Assembly (NCBI RefSeq): GCF_905147045.1 | Contig: NC_065902.1 | Span: 5,587,377 to 5,651,376, forward strand | Length of the DNA: 64,000 bases | Origin: Nymphalis io | Taxonomy: Eukaryota; Arthropoda; Insecta; Lepidoptera; Nymphalidae | Reading direction: 5' to 3' | Part shown: positions 46,179 through 57,900 of the stretch, piece by piece | How the letters are laid out: each line of letters opens with the position of its first letter | Position numbering within the stretch: the stretch's first letter is position 1 | Position numbers and translations under genes: made by a program | Notes under the pieces: generated by a model | The model's input: the letters and a program-made list of their open reading frames with translations, nothing else | Told to the model about the DNA's origin: nothing | Databases searched by the model: none

Positions 46179-48009
46179 CACAGGTGAAATCTTATATGGC
46201 CATTAACACAATGATACAATCGTTACATTAGCTAACCCTCGTTGCTTGCTTATCAGGCTGCAGAACACAAATCGGGATCAAATGCTGGACAAAAAAGGCA
46301 ATTAAATACGTGAACTCTCTCTGCCATAGCATATTGGACAGTTGTTAGACCATGAAAGTGCTGCTCTCCTACACAGTTAGCTTCTGTATCAGAATGTCCA
46401 CCGTGACCAGGATTGGTCAAGGACACATCATAGTTATTTATGAGATCAATGCAGAACAATACGAAATAATAAAATTATATTAAATTATGTAAGCACCTAT
46501 CAAGTGCAATTGCTTTTCTTTTTTTTTTTCAAATAAATACATTTTAAAAAAAGTTTTGAACATTGGCTAATCTGAGCGTAACAGCCCATTTAAATTTAGC
46601 TAACATGTTAGAGCTCGTTTCTAATGCTATTAAATTCGGACGTAAAGTGAGTGCAACTGCGGCTTCCTGATTAGAACAAAGGGATTACTTGCGTTAAATA
46701 AAATTATATAGAAAATAATTTAATGCATTTTGTACATTTATTATACCATATTTGTCCATTAAATTTGATGCCGCTATATTAAATATAGTTTTTAAAGTAA
46801 ATATATTTAGAATTAGATAAAGCATAACAGCTACCTATTTCATTATATTGCTAATTATTATTTTATTTCCTTAAGGTAATTACATAACTTAAAAATAATA
46901 ATAATGTGTTAAATTGCTTTATCAGTTAGTCTGTTTTTTTTCTGTATTGCTACCGTTCTGTTTAGGATCGATTTTCTTAGAAATGGCTTGAGCATGGAAG
47001 TTGGTATAATAACCAAATGCTGACAAATATTTAAATTATATTCATATCGTCGTGTTTTAACCTACCATTAAAATTTACCTTGTAAATTACTTACAAACTA
47101 ATAAGAAACAACTATCTATGCAACCTACCATGCATATTATACACTTAAATTAGTAACCTAATTATTATAAAAAAATATCGTGTTTTAGGATTTAAATTTA
47201 CCTACTTGTTAGTAGATAAATTGGTAAAACTAATGAATAAATTTAATCATATTTGAAGAAAAGAAAGTATTGATTGATCCATCAATTTGTTATCAATGTA
47301 ACATTAAATTATATTATTTTTATCTTTATATCAAATTATATTAAGAGTTTATTAAAATTTAAAAACAATAAGCGCTTGTGATTGTGACCACAAAGCTTTT
47401 AAATTAGTAAACTTAGTGGGCTTCCGACCCGGAAAATGTCTTCCCAAAGATCTTTCCGTAAACAAAATGTAAGGCTGAAAACAAATTTTAAATTAAATCC
47501 CCTTTTCTCCACGAGTTAATGTCCCGTGGGACTTTTCTGTGGTTTTAATTTCCGGAGAGTTTTCATTGAGGAAATAGTTTGATGGGCAGTTATTTCTATT
47601 TAGATTATAATGTGTAGATATGAATAATAATATACTTGAATTTATATCTATACAAATAGAACAATATTAAATTATAACAAGCAAAATATATTTAAAAGAA
47701 ATTTTAAAAATATATAATAAAAGTAGACGAAAATGTACCAAATATTTGAAAAGATCACACAAAAACTGTAACTGTGTGTACTGTGTTTAATAACAATTAA
47801 GGGACCGCTGTTGTTTTTATATTTTATTAAAGGAGATGTGCAAATGTGCTGACTAATGAGTGGTCACTGCGACCATGAAAACTAGCAATATATAAGTATA
47901 ATCCACTCTTTACAAATTAATTAAGCAAATTATATGTGTTTCAGCCCGGGTAGCTAGTTTTATTGTCTGGCAGATTTTTACTGGTGGTAGCTATTTTACT
48001 GCTGGATTT

Positions 48010-48303
48010 ACTGGTAGTAGGGCTTTGTGCAAGCTCGTCTGGGTAGGTACCACCCACTCATCAGATATTCTACCGCAAAACAGCAATACTTGATATTGTT
48101 GTGTTCCGGTTTGAAGGGTGAGTAAGCCAGTGTAATTACAGGCACAAGGGACATAAAATCTTAGTTCTCAAGGTTGGTGGCGCATTGGCTATAAGCGATG
48201 GTTGACATTTCTTACAATGCCAATGTCTAAGGGCGTTTGGTGACCACTTACCATCAGGTGGCCCATATGCTCGTCCACCTTCCTATTCTATAAAAAAAAA
48301 AAA
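48010..48303 (+). mobile_element. SINE family A, near full length
   Basis: actggtagtagggctttgtg to a 12-base A-run. Two head-like pieces (actggtggtagct, actgctggattt) sit directly upstream, perhaps from serial insertion or slippage. Confidence 0.9.
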
Positions 48304-48632
48304 GATAATTTGTTAGAATCTGGAAGAATTTAGTAATAGCCATACACTCAGCATTAGTCGATGTAAGTCACATTGCTGGGAGGCCATTATTTTTACAGTT
48401 CGTTTCGCTTGTGGCTCACCGCAATTTTCATTTAGTTGACTTCACTAAGTCCTCGTAGCGTTGAACGAGCTGCTTGTTGTTGTTTTTTTTTTTTGAAATA
48501 AAAAACAATGACGATTAAATATTCGCTTTAAAATTCTAAAATATGGTTTCATACGGGTCAGTAAATGAATAAATTAATTATTCGAAACAGAAGGTGGGCC
48601 AGGATAGCGAAAGAAATGTTGTGTGGTAAGTC

Positions 48633-48693
48633 GTTAAAAATCCACAAAATTGCTTAAAAGTCAAAACGTCACGTTTGAATTGAATACGAACAA
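48633..48693 (+). repeat. 61-bp direct repeat, copy 1
   Basis: Matches 51518-51578 with a single difference (tgcttaaaag versus tgcataaaag). The flanks differ. Confidence 0.85.
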
Positions 48694-49080
48694 TATAATT
48701 ATAACAATATTTATTAAACAGGCAGAGTAACCACCCTGCTCCAGTTCAACAATAATTATGATCGTTCATTGTAAATACATCGCTATTTATACCAAAGTCT
48801 AATCATTTTTAATGTTGGTAGTTGTAAAAAAAAATATCACGAAATTAAATAAAATTGAATCAAAATTTATAATTATCTTAAATAAATATTAGAATATTAT
48901 AAATTATATAAGCGTTGGTCCTAGCGTTGAGTTTAACATATTGTAAATGTTATGAGTGTTCAATTACTGCATTAACTTCTTATATTCTACTACATATGGT
49001 ATGGTACATAGATATCCGTTGTATGGTAGTTATAGTTTATGTTTGATAGTAATATAAGTTTTACTACACTTATTTTACAG

Positions 49081-49199
49081 ATCCTGAAAAGGAGAATGGC
49101 GAGAACGCATGTATTTTGGGACCCACTGATATCGGTAGCGTACAACTTGGAAACTTAGTAATAGTTGTAGAACTTGACAAGACTAAAAAAAAGCAGATG
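49081..49199 (+). CDS. orphan internal exon candidate, unknown protein
   Basis: A 119-bp block opens after a good acceptor (cttattttacag) and closes at a consensus donor (atg|gtaagt). One frame is open throughout and reads PEKENGENACILGPTDIGSV then QLGNLVIVVELDKTKKKQM; another frame has a stop. The alternating hydrophobic stretch looks like a beta strand, but I cannot place it in a family. No partner exon was found within the window. A LINE lies about 200 bp downstream in the same orientation. It may be one exon of a long-intron gene running beyond the window. Confidence 0.4.
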
Positions 49200-49411
49200 G
49201 TAAGTCTAAAAAAGTGGGAGATATGAATGATAACCTAAAATTAATACTGTACCAATTACGGGTAGTAGTTATTGCTCAATTGTATTAGAGTAATATTTAT
49301 ATGAATAAGTATGATGTAGGTATGTACTTTACCTCTCTAGCCAGATACATATGTGATTATGAAGTCCAAGATTTATTTCATAACTCAAAAATGCAGTGGT
49401 AGTATTTTGTG

Positions 49412-50775
49412 ACTATGCATAGGTTTGAAGATCACTGTCTAATTAATGATCGTCAGTACGGGTTTCGACCAAAACAGTCCACAGGTGATCTTTTAGCATA
49501 CGTAACACACCTCTGGGGTGAACTATAGACAAGCATGGAGAATCGTTGGCTGTCAGCCTCGATATCTCCAAGGCTTTCGACATGGTCTGGCACAGAAGTC
49601 TTCTCTCCAAGCTGCCGGCATATGGTCTGCCTGCTCAGCTATGTACCTGGATTGCCAGCTTCCTACACAAGCGTAGCCTTCGTGTTTTAGTTGATGGTTG
49701 CGCTTCACAGTTCTATGTAGTGAGTGCTGGGGTCCCCCAGGGATCTGTGCTATCTCCCACACTCTTTCTTTTGCATATCAATGATATGCTCTCTCTTGGG
49801 AACATACATTGCTATGCAGACGATAGTACAGTGCATGGTGGATACCACGGACGCGCAGTGGCTGGGCGAGCGGAAATTGAGGAGAGGCGGAAGGATCTTG
49901 TCATTGAACTCGATAGGACATTAGAGCTCATCGCCAAATGGGGCTCTGATAATCTTGTTGAGTTTAATGCCAAGAAAACACAGGTATGCGCTCCCACAGC
50001 GAAAAAGTCAGCATTTTCCCCTCTTCCTTCCCTCTGTGGTACTCCGCTGGTGATACAAAGCAAAATCACCATGCTGGGGATTGACGTTCGCTGCGACCTT
50101 AGTCCAAGGGATTACATCAAGGCTGTTATAAAAACAGCTTCACGGAAACTCGGAGTTCTGAACAAGGTGCGGCGTTTTTTCACGCCAAAACAACTGTGCC
50201 TACTGTACAAAACACAGGTACGGTCTTGCGTGGAATATTTCTCGCACCTTTGGGATGGCTCCGCTAAGTACCTACTTGAGGCCTTGGACCGGTTGCAGCG
50301 ACGTGCCGTACGCATTATTGGCGACTTAAAGGTCACAAACACCCTTGAACCTTTACAATTGCGTCGTGAGATAGCAGAACTGAGCGCTTTCTATCGACTG
50401 TATCACGGCGAGTGCTCTGAGGAATTATTCTCTCTAATTCCTGCTTCCCCCTTCCTTCTTAAGTCCACGCGAGCTGGTTCTCGATGTCACCGCCTAACTG
50501 TGACATCAATTCCATCGCGAACAAAGAAATTTGGCAACTCCTTTCTTTGTCGCACTTCGAAAAAATGGAATTCCTTACCAGCTCACGTGTTCCCCTCCTC
50601 TTACAACCCGGGTTCCTTCAAACGAGGCGTGAAGAGGCATCTTGCGGGCCGGCAAGGCGAAGGCGGCTAGTGCAGAACGTTTTTCCCGTCTGTACTGGCC
50701 GTCGTCGCGTTTGGACTCTACTACCACTTACCATCAGGTGGAGTAGAGTCATTTGCTCTCCCGGCAAATATAAAA
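49412..50775 (+). mobile_element. LINE (CR1/jockey-like group) 3' portion with long RT frame and A-rich tail
   Basis: Upstream in another frame lies HCLINDRQYGFRPKQSTGDL, ended by a TAG near 49525. From 49546 a 374-codon frame reads AVSLDISKAFDMVWHRSLLS, GVPQGSVLSPTLFLLHIND, CYADDSTVHGG, then a thumb region and a C-terminal WNSLPAHVFPSSYNPGSFKR block typical of this LINE group. The catalytic YADD is intact. The 3' UTR holds ccacttaccatcaggtgg and ends in an A-rich tail at about 50768. The copy is 5'-truncated and frame-broken, so it is inactive, but the long frame suggests fairly recent insertion. Confidence 0.85.
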
Positions 50776-51517
50776 AAAAGAAGAAAAAGGTATGCTTTAT
50801 ATTATATATTGGTATTTTTATTAGTAGTTTGGTAGGTTTATTTAAATCAAACTCTTAATAATAATATTTATTGCCTATTTTTAATTACTGCCTGCGAAGA
50901 GAGACCCGGGACAGCTGTTGAGAAGACTAGATCCATGGAGTGTCCTATAGGATTTTCTAGGGTTTTTAAAATCGATTCAAAATTAACCTTAGCACTTTTT
51001 ATTAGGGTTTTTAAATAAATGAATAAAATAATATGAAATGGAAGCTAATTTGTTTGTTATATTTATAATCATAGTACATGGTAAATAGATTTATATAGAA
51101 GGATGATATGATGATTTAGTTTGTGACACGATATATGCATCTTCATATATTCTTCTTTGTTTATATACTTTTATCAGCTTTATTCTTAGATAATATTTTA
51201 TTCAATAATAATTATAAATCAAATTAAAAGATTATTTAATAATGAAGCTGGTGCAGCAACAAAGCTCTGGTGTCAAGCATAACCCATTTACCACACTATA
51301 CACGTCACACTCACTTGTGACGCACTATCCGCGTACCTACGGGACAGTGAAAATAATAGCCTAATATGGCACTCCTCCCCTCCAGCCTTCTATGCAATGT
51401 ATGTGTAGTGGGACTTGCTTCTTTTGTGTCTAGATATATTTCTACAACGTAAAATAACAGGGTGGCTGTCATCAAATATCTCTTCTAGAGGTAGCATTTG
51501 CTCATCTCTTAAAAGTT

Positions 51518-51578
51518 GTTAAAAATCCACAAAATTGCATAAAAGTCAAAACGTCACGTTTGAATTGAATACGAACAA
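51518..51578 (+). repeat. 61-bp direct repeat, copy 2
   Basis: Second copy of the 48633-48693 sequence, in the same orientation. The orphan exon and the LINE lie between the two. Confidence 0.85.
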
Positions 51579-51878
51579 GTAACGTGAAAGAAAAATAATG
51601 AAAAGAGCTTTTAATTCAATTGTCATGTCAACAAAATCTCTATTGTGCTGTTCCGACGAACGCTATTACACAAATTTTCTAATAAATTATTATATTTCTT
51701 TCTTTCAACTCTCATATCCTAAAGCCTCAATATATTTTTATATAAACATCCTATAAACTTATGTGATTATCCTATAACTTATATGAACTTTGTTAATTTT
51801 TTAATTATGAGAGTCCAATTTTGCCATTCTCCTTTGCATTTAATACTGATATTTGTATATCCTAACAGGCTTCATAAG

Positions 51879-52167
51879 CCGTGATGGCACAGTGGTTGAA
51901 ACGCGTTAATGTTGATCGATGATCGCGGGTTCAAACCCAGGCAAGAACCACAGAATTTTCATGTGCTTAATTTCGGTTAATAATTCATCTCGTGCTTGAC
52001 GGTGAAGGAAAACATCGTAAGGAATTTTGCATGTATCTAATTTTTCTGAAATTCTGCCATATGTGTATTTTACAAACCCGCATTGGAGCAGCGTGGTGGA
52101 AAGCGTGGTGTTCTCCTCAAAAAAGGAGGGGAGGCCAGCCGTGGGATATTCAGAGGCTGGTTCTGTT
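51879..52167 (+). mobile_element. SINE family B, near full length
   Basis: gatggcacagtggttgaaac and the B-box gcgggttcaaacccaggc, then the normal body with cgcattggagcagcgtggtg and a decayed tail. Confidence 0.87.
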
Positions 52168-53419
52168 ACTTTCAAGCCTCAGGCTACCTCTACCAATATA
52201 AAATTTCATTACAATCGTTTCAGTGATTTTACTAGTTTCTTAGCATTTATACTGATAGATTATTAAATAACAATTTACCATCCCTCTTTAAAACAGTAAA
52301 CCGTGAGATCGAATCATAAGCAAAAACTATAAAACCGATTTTGTTAAAACTTTTTTGTATAAAAGCGTATGATTAGCTTAAAAAAATTGTATACATTTTA
52401 TTTTATTATGATAGCGAAGCCAAAAATATAATAATAAAACAAAAAGTAACAGATAAATACGAAGCGCGGACTTTGTATTTCGGAAAGGTTTCAAACTAAG
52501 AACTACGCGGGCGTGGCTGCTTTTGTAAATATATTGAAAACAATTCTTATAAAACGTATGCGTGTAGTAATACTTACATAATAAATCTATAAAAGTATAT
52601 ATTTTTTTCAGCCATTTCTTTTTAGAAGTTGAGTCACTGGTTCGAAGATAAAATCAACTTTGATTGACATTTTGAATAAGTCCAAACTTTTTACATTCGT
52701 TAAGTCGAGTTTTAAACAAAGGCACTTACGAATATTTATCCTGTAAGATGAATATTATTTTGTCTAAAATTTCAAATGGTTTAAGTTTTGGTAACTCCAA
52801 TTTTAAGTTATATCTTACGGAATATTTTTGGGTTAAAATTTGCATGAGATACTGAGACTTCATGGAAGTTATTAAATACTTTTAAAAGTATAAGTTTTCG
52901 TGTTTATTTTGTAGCAAAAAATTTACTTTTTTAATCCTGTCATTTTATTATTTAAAAAATAACAAATGATATGTGTAATTATTGAGTGAGAGAGAGAGTA
53001 ATTAGAACAAACATAAATGCTTTACAACTTACGACTCCGTTTCCCTAAAAAGATTAATAGCAACAAGCCTGTTGTTCAGAAACTGATGCATCTCTCTCTC
53101 CCTCTTGTTAAGCGTAAAGCTTATAGCAGTGGTGACGTCTATAGCCCAAAGATCGAACTTGCGGCTTTCATATCGGTAGACCGTTGAACTATTGACGATT
53201 TGATCTCGTTTGAGTTATGAATGTAAGAAGTAAGCTGTGTAAAGGTATTTTATTTTTATCAAACAATTATTCAATGGGAATAAATTCGATTATAGTAATG
53301 CGCTTCTGTAAGAACTCACTTCATTAGTCTGGCGCAAAAACCGACATATAGTGATATACTATTTTGATGCATGTATTTTTGAAATGTTTAATTATTACGG
53401 TCAATATTGCATTACACTA

Positions 53420-53715
53420 AATTAAATTATCTATATGTAAACGCTAATCTCTGAAACTACGGAACGAATTTCCTTTCGGTTTTCAGAGGTAGATTAAGCT
53501 CAGCCTGGAGCAAAATGTAAGCTTTGCTTTATTAAAATCTGATGATAGTGAAAAATATTATCGTTATTTAAAAGTAATTTAAAATTTGTCTTCTATACAT
53601 AAATATTATAATAACAGCAGTAACAGAATTAGTTGTTTTTTCAAACATGGTCCCGGTTAGCTTATAAAAACAGATTTTCCGGCGAACAAAGTCATAGGCA
53701 CCAGCTAGTTATAAT
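53420..53715. mobile_element. decayed interspersed repeat of the lepidopteran RTE/Helitron-end type
   Basis: One end reads aatctctgaaactacggaac gaatttcc, the other gcgaacaaagtcataggcac cagctagt. The same end style occurs at about 57625-57900 (gtcggggcgaaccgctagt). The class is uncertain. Confidence 0.4.
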
Positions 53716-54401
53716 TAATTAGATACGTACTAATTTTGTTATATATAAATATGTACGATATTCAGTTATTAAGCTACCGTAACTAATGTAACAAAATTGA
53801 ACTATCCCTTGTATTAAACATAGCTTTTCAAATTAATGATGTAGGTCATGAATATTATGTTTTACTCATTTGCCATAATTCCTCAGTTGCTCTAGGTATG
53901 TTACACTGAATATTCGTTGAATAATTATGTAAATAGAGTCATAGCGAGGGTTTTAATTGTGCAGCTGCGTTGTAGGAAGCTTGTACGTTTCCAGCACAAT
54001 GCGAGAAACAAATAAAGATAATAATTCTAAAGCGTTCACAGAAAATACGAACTGACGATTATGTTTAAGCCGCTTAATACTTTTTCGTTATATAAAAAAA
54101 AAATTCGCTATCTAATTATTTTAGTAATCAAAAATACGTAAAATATTTAGTAATTAAATTATTATAATAAAGCGGATAACCGTTAATTTAAAGCGAGTAA
54201 TAATTATTAGAGTATTATAGTATATATAGTATTAGTAATATAACAATATTGTTTACTAGAACCTTATCCGAAACGCGCTCTTTCTTCTGGTATAAGTGTT
54301 ATGTTTATTATTTTAGTGGTTTTTTTTCAGTTGGGCTTTAAAAAGAAAACGTCTTCTCATTTATTTATTTATTATAATATTAGTATAGATAGATTATTTA
54401 A

Positions 54402-54540
54402 AGTGCGCGCGCGCGCGTGCATGTGTTTATGTGTGCGTGTGTGGTTGTGTGTGTGCATTTGTGTATGCGCGCGCGCGCACGCGCGTGTCTGTGTGTGTGT
54501 GTGTGTCTGTCTGCGAGTGTGTATGTTTGTATGTACTTAT
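54402..54540. repeat. alternating purine-pyrimidine microsatellite (GC/GT)n
   Basis: About 140 bp of CG, TG and CA dinucleotides with interruptions, including cgcgcgcgcg blocks at both ends. The short open frame over it (Cys/Val/Arg repeats) is a product of the repeat. Confidence 0.92.
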
Positions 54541-54825
54541 AGGATTTGTCAATACTTATTTAAATAATACTTTTAAATAGCAAGATATATCTATAGGTAT
54601 CAATTTTGATGTTAAGCCACGGACTATCCATCCACTTGTAAGAATGGCAGTCGTTTATCAATGTAAAGCCACTTTAATGTTTTCTTAGCAAACTGACCGC
54701 GTTCCAACAACATGATATCCTGTAAAATTGATCACGTTCTCTGCTCTGTTTATACTATGGAAATTTATTAGTAAGTAATTTATCCATACAAGTGTTTATC
54801 ATCTATCAATATGTATTAAAATATA

Positions 54826-54920
54826 AACATGGCCCAGTAGAACAGGAATTTTACTTAAAGACGGCAGATTCAAATTCGGGCAAGAACAAAAGACTTTCCT
54901 GAATTTTAATAAAGAATTAC
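54826..54920 (+). mobile_element. SINE family B head, decayed
   Basis: Keeps catggcccagtagaacagga and gattcaaattcgggcaagaa, corresponding to the tRNA-like A and B box parts. Confidence 0.55.
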
Positions 54921-55254
54921 AATTGTATTCATTTAGTAAATATTCTACACCTGCCTCGGCAATGGTTGCCCAGAAAGTAAACTTCGAATTCACATCCACG
55001 ACTTTAGTAACTATTGCCCGTGGTGCTCAGCGACGGCTATCTCCTGAAGATAAACAACACAATTTTAATTTTTTAAATTATAAATCAAAATTTTAAGAAT
55101 TATTTACATACTGCTAAGAATTTTAGAACGTAAATCTCATAATAAAAACATTTTAAAACTGCACACAGTTTTCCGGTTGAGATTAAAAATGAAACTTATT
55201 TATTTTGATGTAATAGAAAATCATAAACAAATGAGCATTGTTACTTGACCGGGC

Positions 55255-55489
55255 TGAGACGGGCTGGTTGGCGTGGTTGGTAGATACTTGCCTTTTACGC
55301 CGAAGGTTGTGGGTTCGATTCCCATCCGGGACAGACATTTGTGTGCATGAACATGTCTGTTTATCCTGAGTAAGTATTTACAAAATAAAAATAGTATATG
55401 TAGTATATCAGTTGTCTGGTTTCCACAGTACAAGCTCTGCTTAGTTTGGAATCAGATGGCCGTGTGTGAATAATGTCAAAGGATATTAA
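55255..55489 (+). mobile_element. SINE family D, tRNA-derived
   Basis: The head gctggttggcgtggttggta and a perfect B-box (ggttcgattcc) form a tRNA-like 5' region. It is followed by gacatttgtgtgcatgaaca tgtctg and a tail ending gaataatgtcaaaggatatt. This is the only copy in the window. It lacks tRNA stem pairing, so it is not a tRNA gene. Confidence 0.75.
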
Positions 55490-56794
55490 TATTATTACTT
55501 ATAAATGGCAAGTTTAATTTTAACAATCATTTTATTAATTTAGAACGTAAAATTACTAACCAAAACATTTTAAAAAACAACTAACAGTACTAACAGAACT
55601 TGCAGTTTTACGATATCTTAAATAATGCAACTTTTTTACTTAAATCTAATCAAAAGAACTAAACGATTATGTGTTCTTTCTTATAAATCCAGATAATATT
55701 ACAATTGATTTAAAATATTAAAAAAAAATTAACAAATGAGGATTAATGGTTTGTCTCTTAAAAGAGAACTAAACCATTACACATTCTTTTTAATATTACA
55801 TAGTCAAATCATACGTTTTTATCATAATATAAGTAATATTTTAGTAAAGTGTCTACTTTACTTTACTTGTAAATTAATTTAGCAATAATCAATATGTATA
55901 TTAATTAATTAATTATAATTAAGTACTTAGGAAAAAGTCTTATGATTTAACGTAATATAGTATTTAAAATAAGTAAAACTCACAGATGTTGTTCTGTCTA
56001 TGTATATATTATATCTGCTAACCTTCATGGTAATTGGTCAAATAGTGTCGACGTCTGTTCATTTCAGATAAACAAGATTCCATTTTTTATAAAGGTATAT
56101 ATGTATATCTTGGTACAGTGTTGTGGCCTAGTTATGGGACATTTAGAGGCAGTTGCATATTTATTTATTTATTTGTTTATTAACGATCTCTTACAAAGGA
56201 TACTCTTAGAATTACATTACATCGTGGAATAATGTTTTAAAATATGTGTGCTCCTTCAATTATAGGAGACCATAACAAGCACATACAATAATGATTTAAC
56301 AGAATTTTAAACAAAAATATTACATAATGGTACTCAATAAATGAACATAGGAACTACGAAAAGGTAAACAATGGTTATTAAGACAATATTGAGCAAATGT
56401 GAGTTAAGTACTTGTAACAATTGAAAGTATTTTTTTAGAATAGCTTCCCGGATTCAATATATTTTTATAGACTTGATTAAAGAACATCTATCTGCAGGAC
56501 AAAAGGTTACATGTGCAATGAGGAAATAAATCAATTACGCACTGCCAGCCGGGACCATGGAAAATAATTGGATTTTGTACAAAAGCGCACTGCGGGGATC
56601 TCCAGTTCATTGTCTAACATTTCTTGATGTTACGAAAAAGTTACGCCGACATTTAGAGCGGAACCTAATTGCACTTTTCTATTAAATGTTTAACGTTAAT
56701 ATATAATTAATTGATTTTATAATTATCTATAGATTTTAAAATCGCAGATTAGATTTTTTTAGATTTCGATGGTTTTTTCTCATAGTGACTTACC

Positions 56795-56970
56795 AAGATC
56801 ACGCATAGTCACCCCCTCCCGATTTCAACGGCGGCACCTCACAGGAGGCACCCTTAGGACGTCCGACTCTCTTGAGCCCCTCGTGTGGCTCCCAACATCC
56901 GGCTGAGTCCATCTCGCTCCCCCCCCCCGGTGTCGCTGTAGAGGCCACTCTGGCCAACAGCAACTTACAT
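56795..56970 (-). mobile_element. unclassified repeat fragment, GC-rich
   Basis: A sharply bounded GC-rich insert in AT-rich DNA. On the minus strand it reads STATPGGGSEMDSAGCWEPH and GRPKGASCEVPPLKSGGGDY. This looks like part of a transposable-element frame, but I cannot assign a family. It contains a run of about 10 C. Confidence 0.4.
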
Positions 56971-57429
56971 TTCAAAAGAAAAAAAAACGCATAGTTAAAA
57001 CGATAGTAGTAGTAATAGTATATACTTTTTTTTAAATTATAAATAATGGCAAATAATTTTTCCTCATCATATATTTTAAAAGCGAACAAAAAAGTGTATT
57101 TCGTAAAAATAGTATTAGACAGATGATACACGTATCAATGAATTATTTTTGTGGCATATTTAATATTTCTTAAATAAACAATTTTATTTTTATTGCATAG
57201 TTAAATTAGTCATTATATTTTCATTGATATACAAGTACATTATTTTACTGTATTGAAATTATATATTAGGTATGTATATCGTAGATTTATTTGCCCATAT
57301 TACATATTATTGGTAAAATAAATTAGGCAGATGAAAACAACATAGCCGAATATTGTCACCACTATTTTGCGTTTTATGCCAAATTTGACCACAAATTCTC
57401 GTAAATTATCATTGATAATATCAATAAAC

Positions 57430-57632
57430 AATGAGATGACTCGTTGGTTAGAAAGCATGACTTGTAACCGATAATTGCAGGTTCAAACGTGATTTCAAAC
57501 CTTCTCCTTAAAGAGAGAGGAGGCCTTAGCGGCAGTTGGACATATACAAGGTGGCGTATTGGTGCCCGCCTGTGGTGACTACTCAACATTAGGTGGCCCA
57601 TTTTCCCGTACGCCTAACTATAACATAAAAAA
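57430..57632 (+). mobile_element. chimeric SINE: family B head with family A tail
   Basis: A tRNA-like head and B-type body (ccgataattgcaggttcaaa, gagagaggaggccttagcgg) change near 57535 into family A tail sequence (ttggtgcccgcctgtggtga ... aacattaggtggccca) and an A-run. Confidence 0.65.
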
Positions 57633-57900
57633 ATGTCTATACTAATAATATAAAGAGATAAAATTAGATTTTTCGTATGATTGGTTGTAATTAATAAACT
57701 TGGAAACTAATAAACCTTAAAATATTACCAAAAGCTTAATTATATCAGCGAGTAACAAGTGCTAAATTTTTTTTTTTGAAATGAGACCCTACGAAAATTG
57801 TAATTGCAAAAAAAAAACCTAAGGTATCAAACATTTTCCTATAAAATATTTACTAAAATAGATAATACAACATGGACAAAGTCGGGGCGAACCGCTAGTA
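57633..57900. mobile_element. decayed interspersed repeat, same end style as 53.4 kb
   Basis: Begins ctatactaataatataaaga gataaaat and ends acaaagtcggggcgaaccgc tagt. The middle is AT-rich and unrecognised. Confidence 0.4.

Larger units (their letters stand above)
46179..49080. other. non-coding stretch
   Basis: AT-rich with one family A SINE (48010) and the first copy of the 61-bp repeat. No supported coding sequence. Confidence 0.6.

Noticed and set aside
54301..54567. Cys/Val/Arg-repeat frame
   Set aside because: It is the translation of the CG/TG microsatellite.
55259..55330. tRNA-like sequence with a perfect B-box
   Set aside because: It is the head of family D SINE; acceptor and anticodon stems do not pair as in a tRNA.
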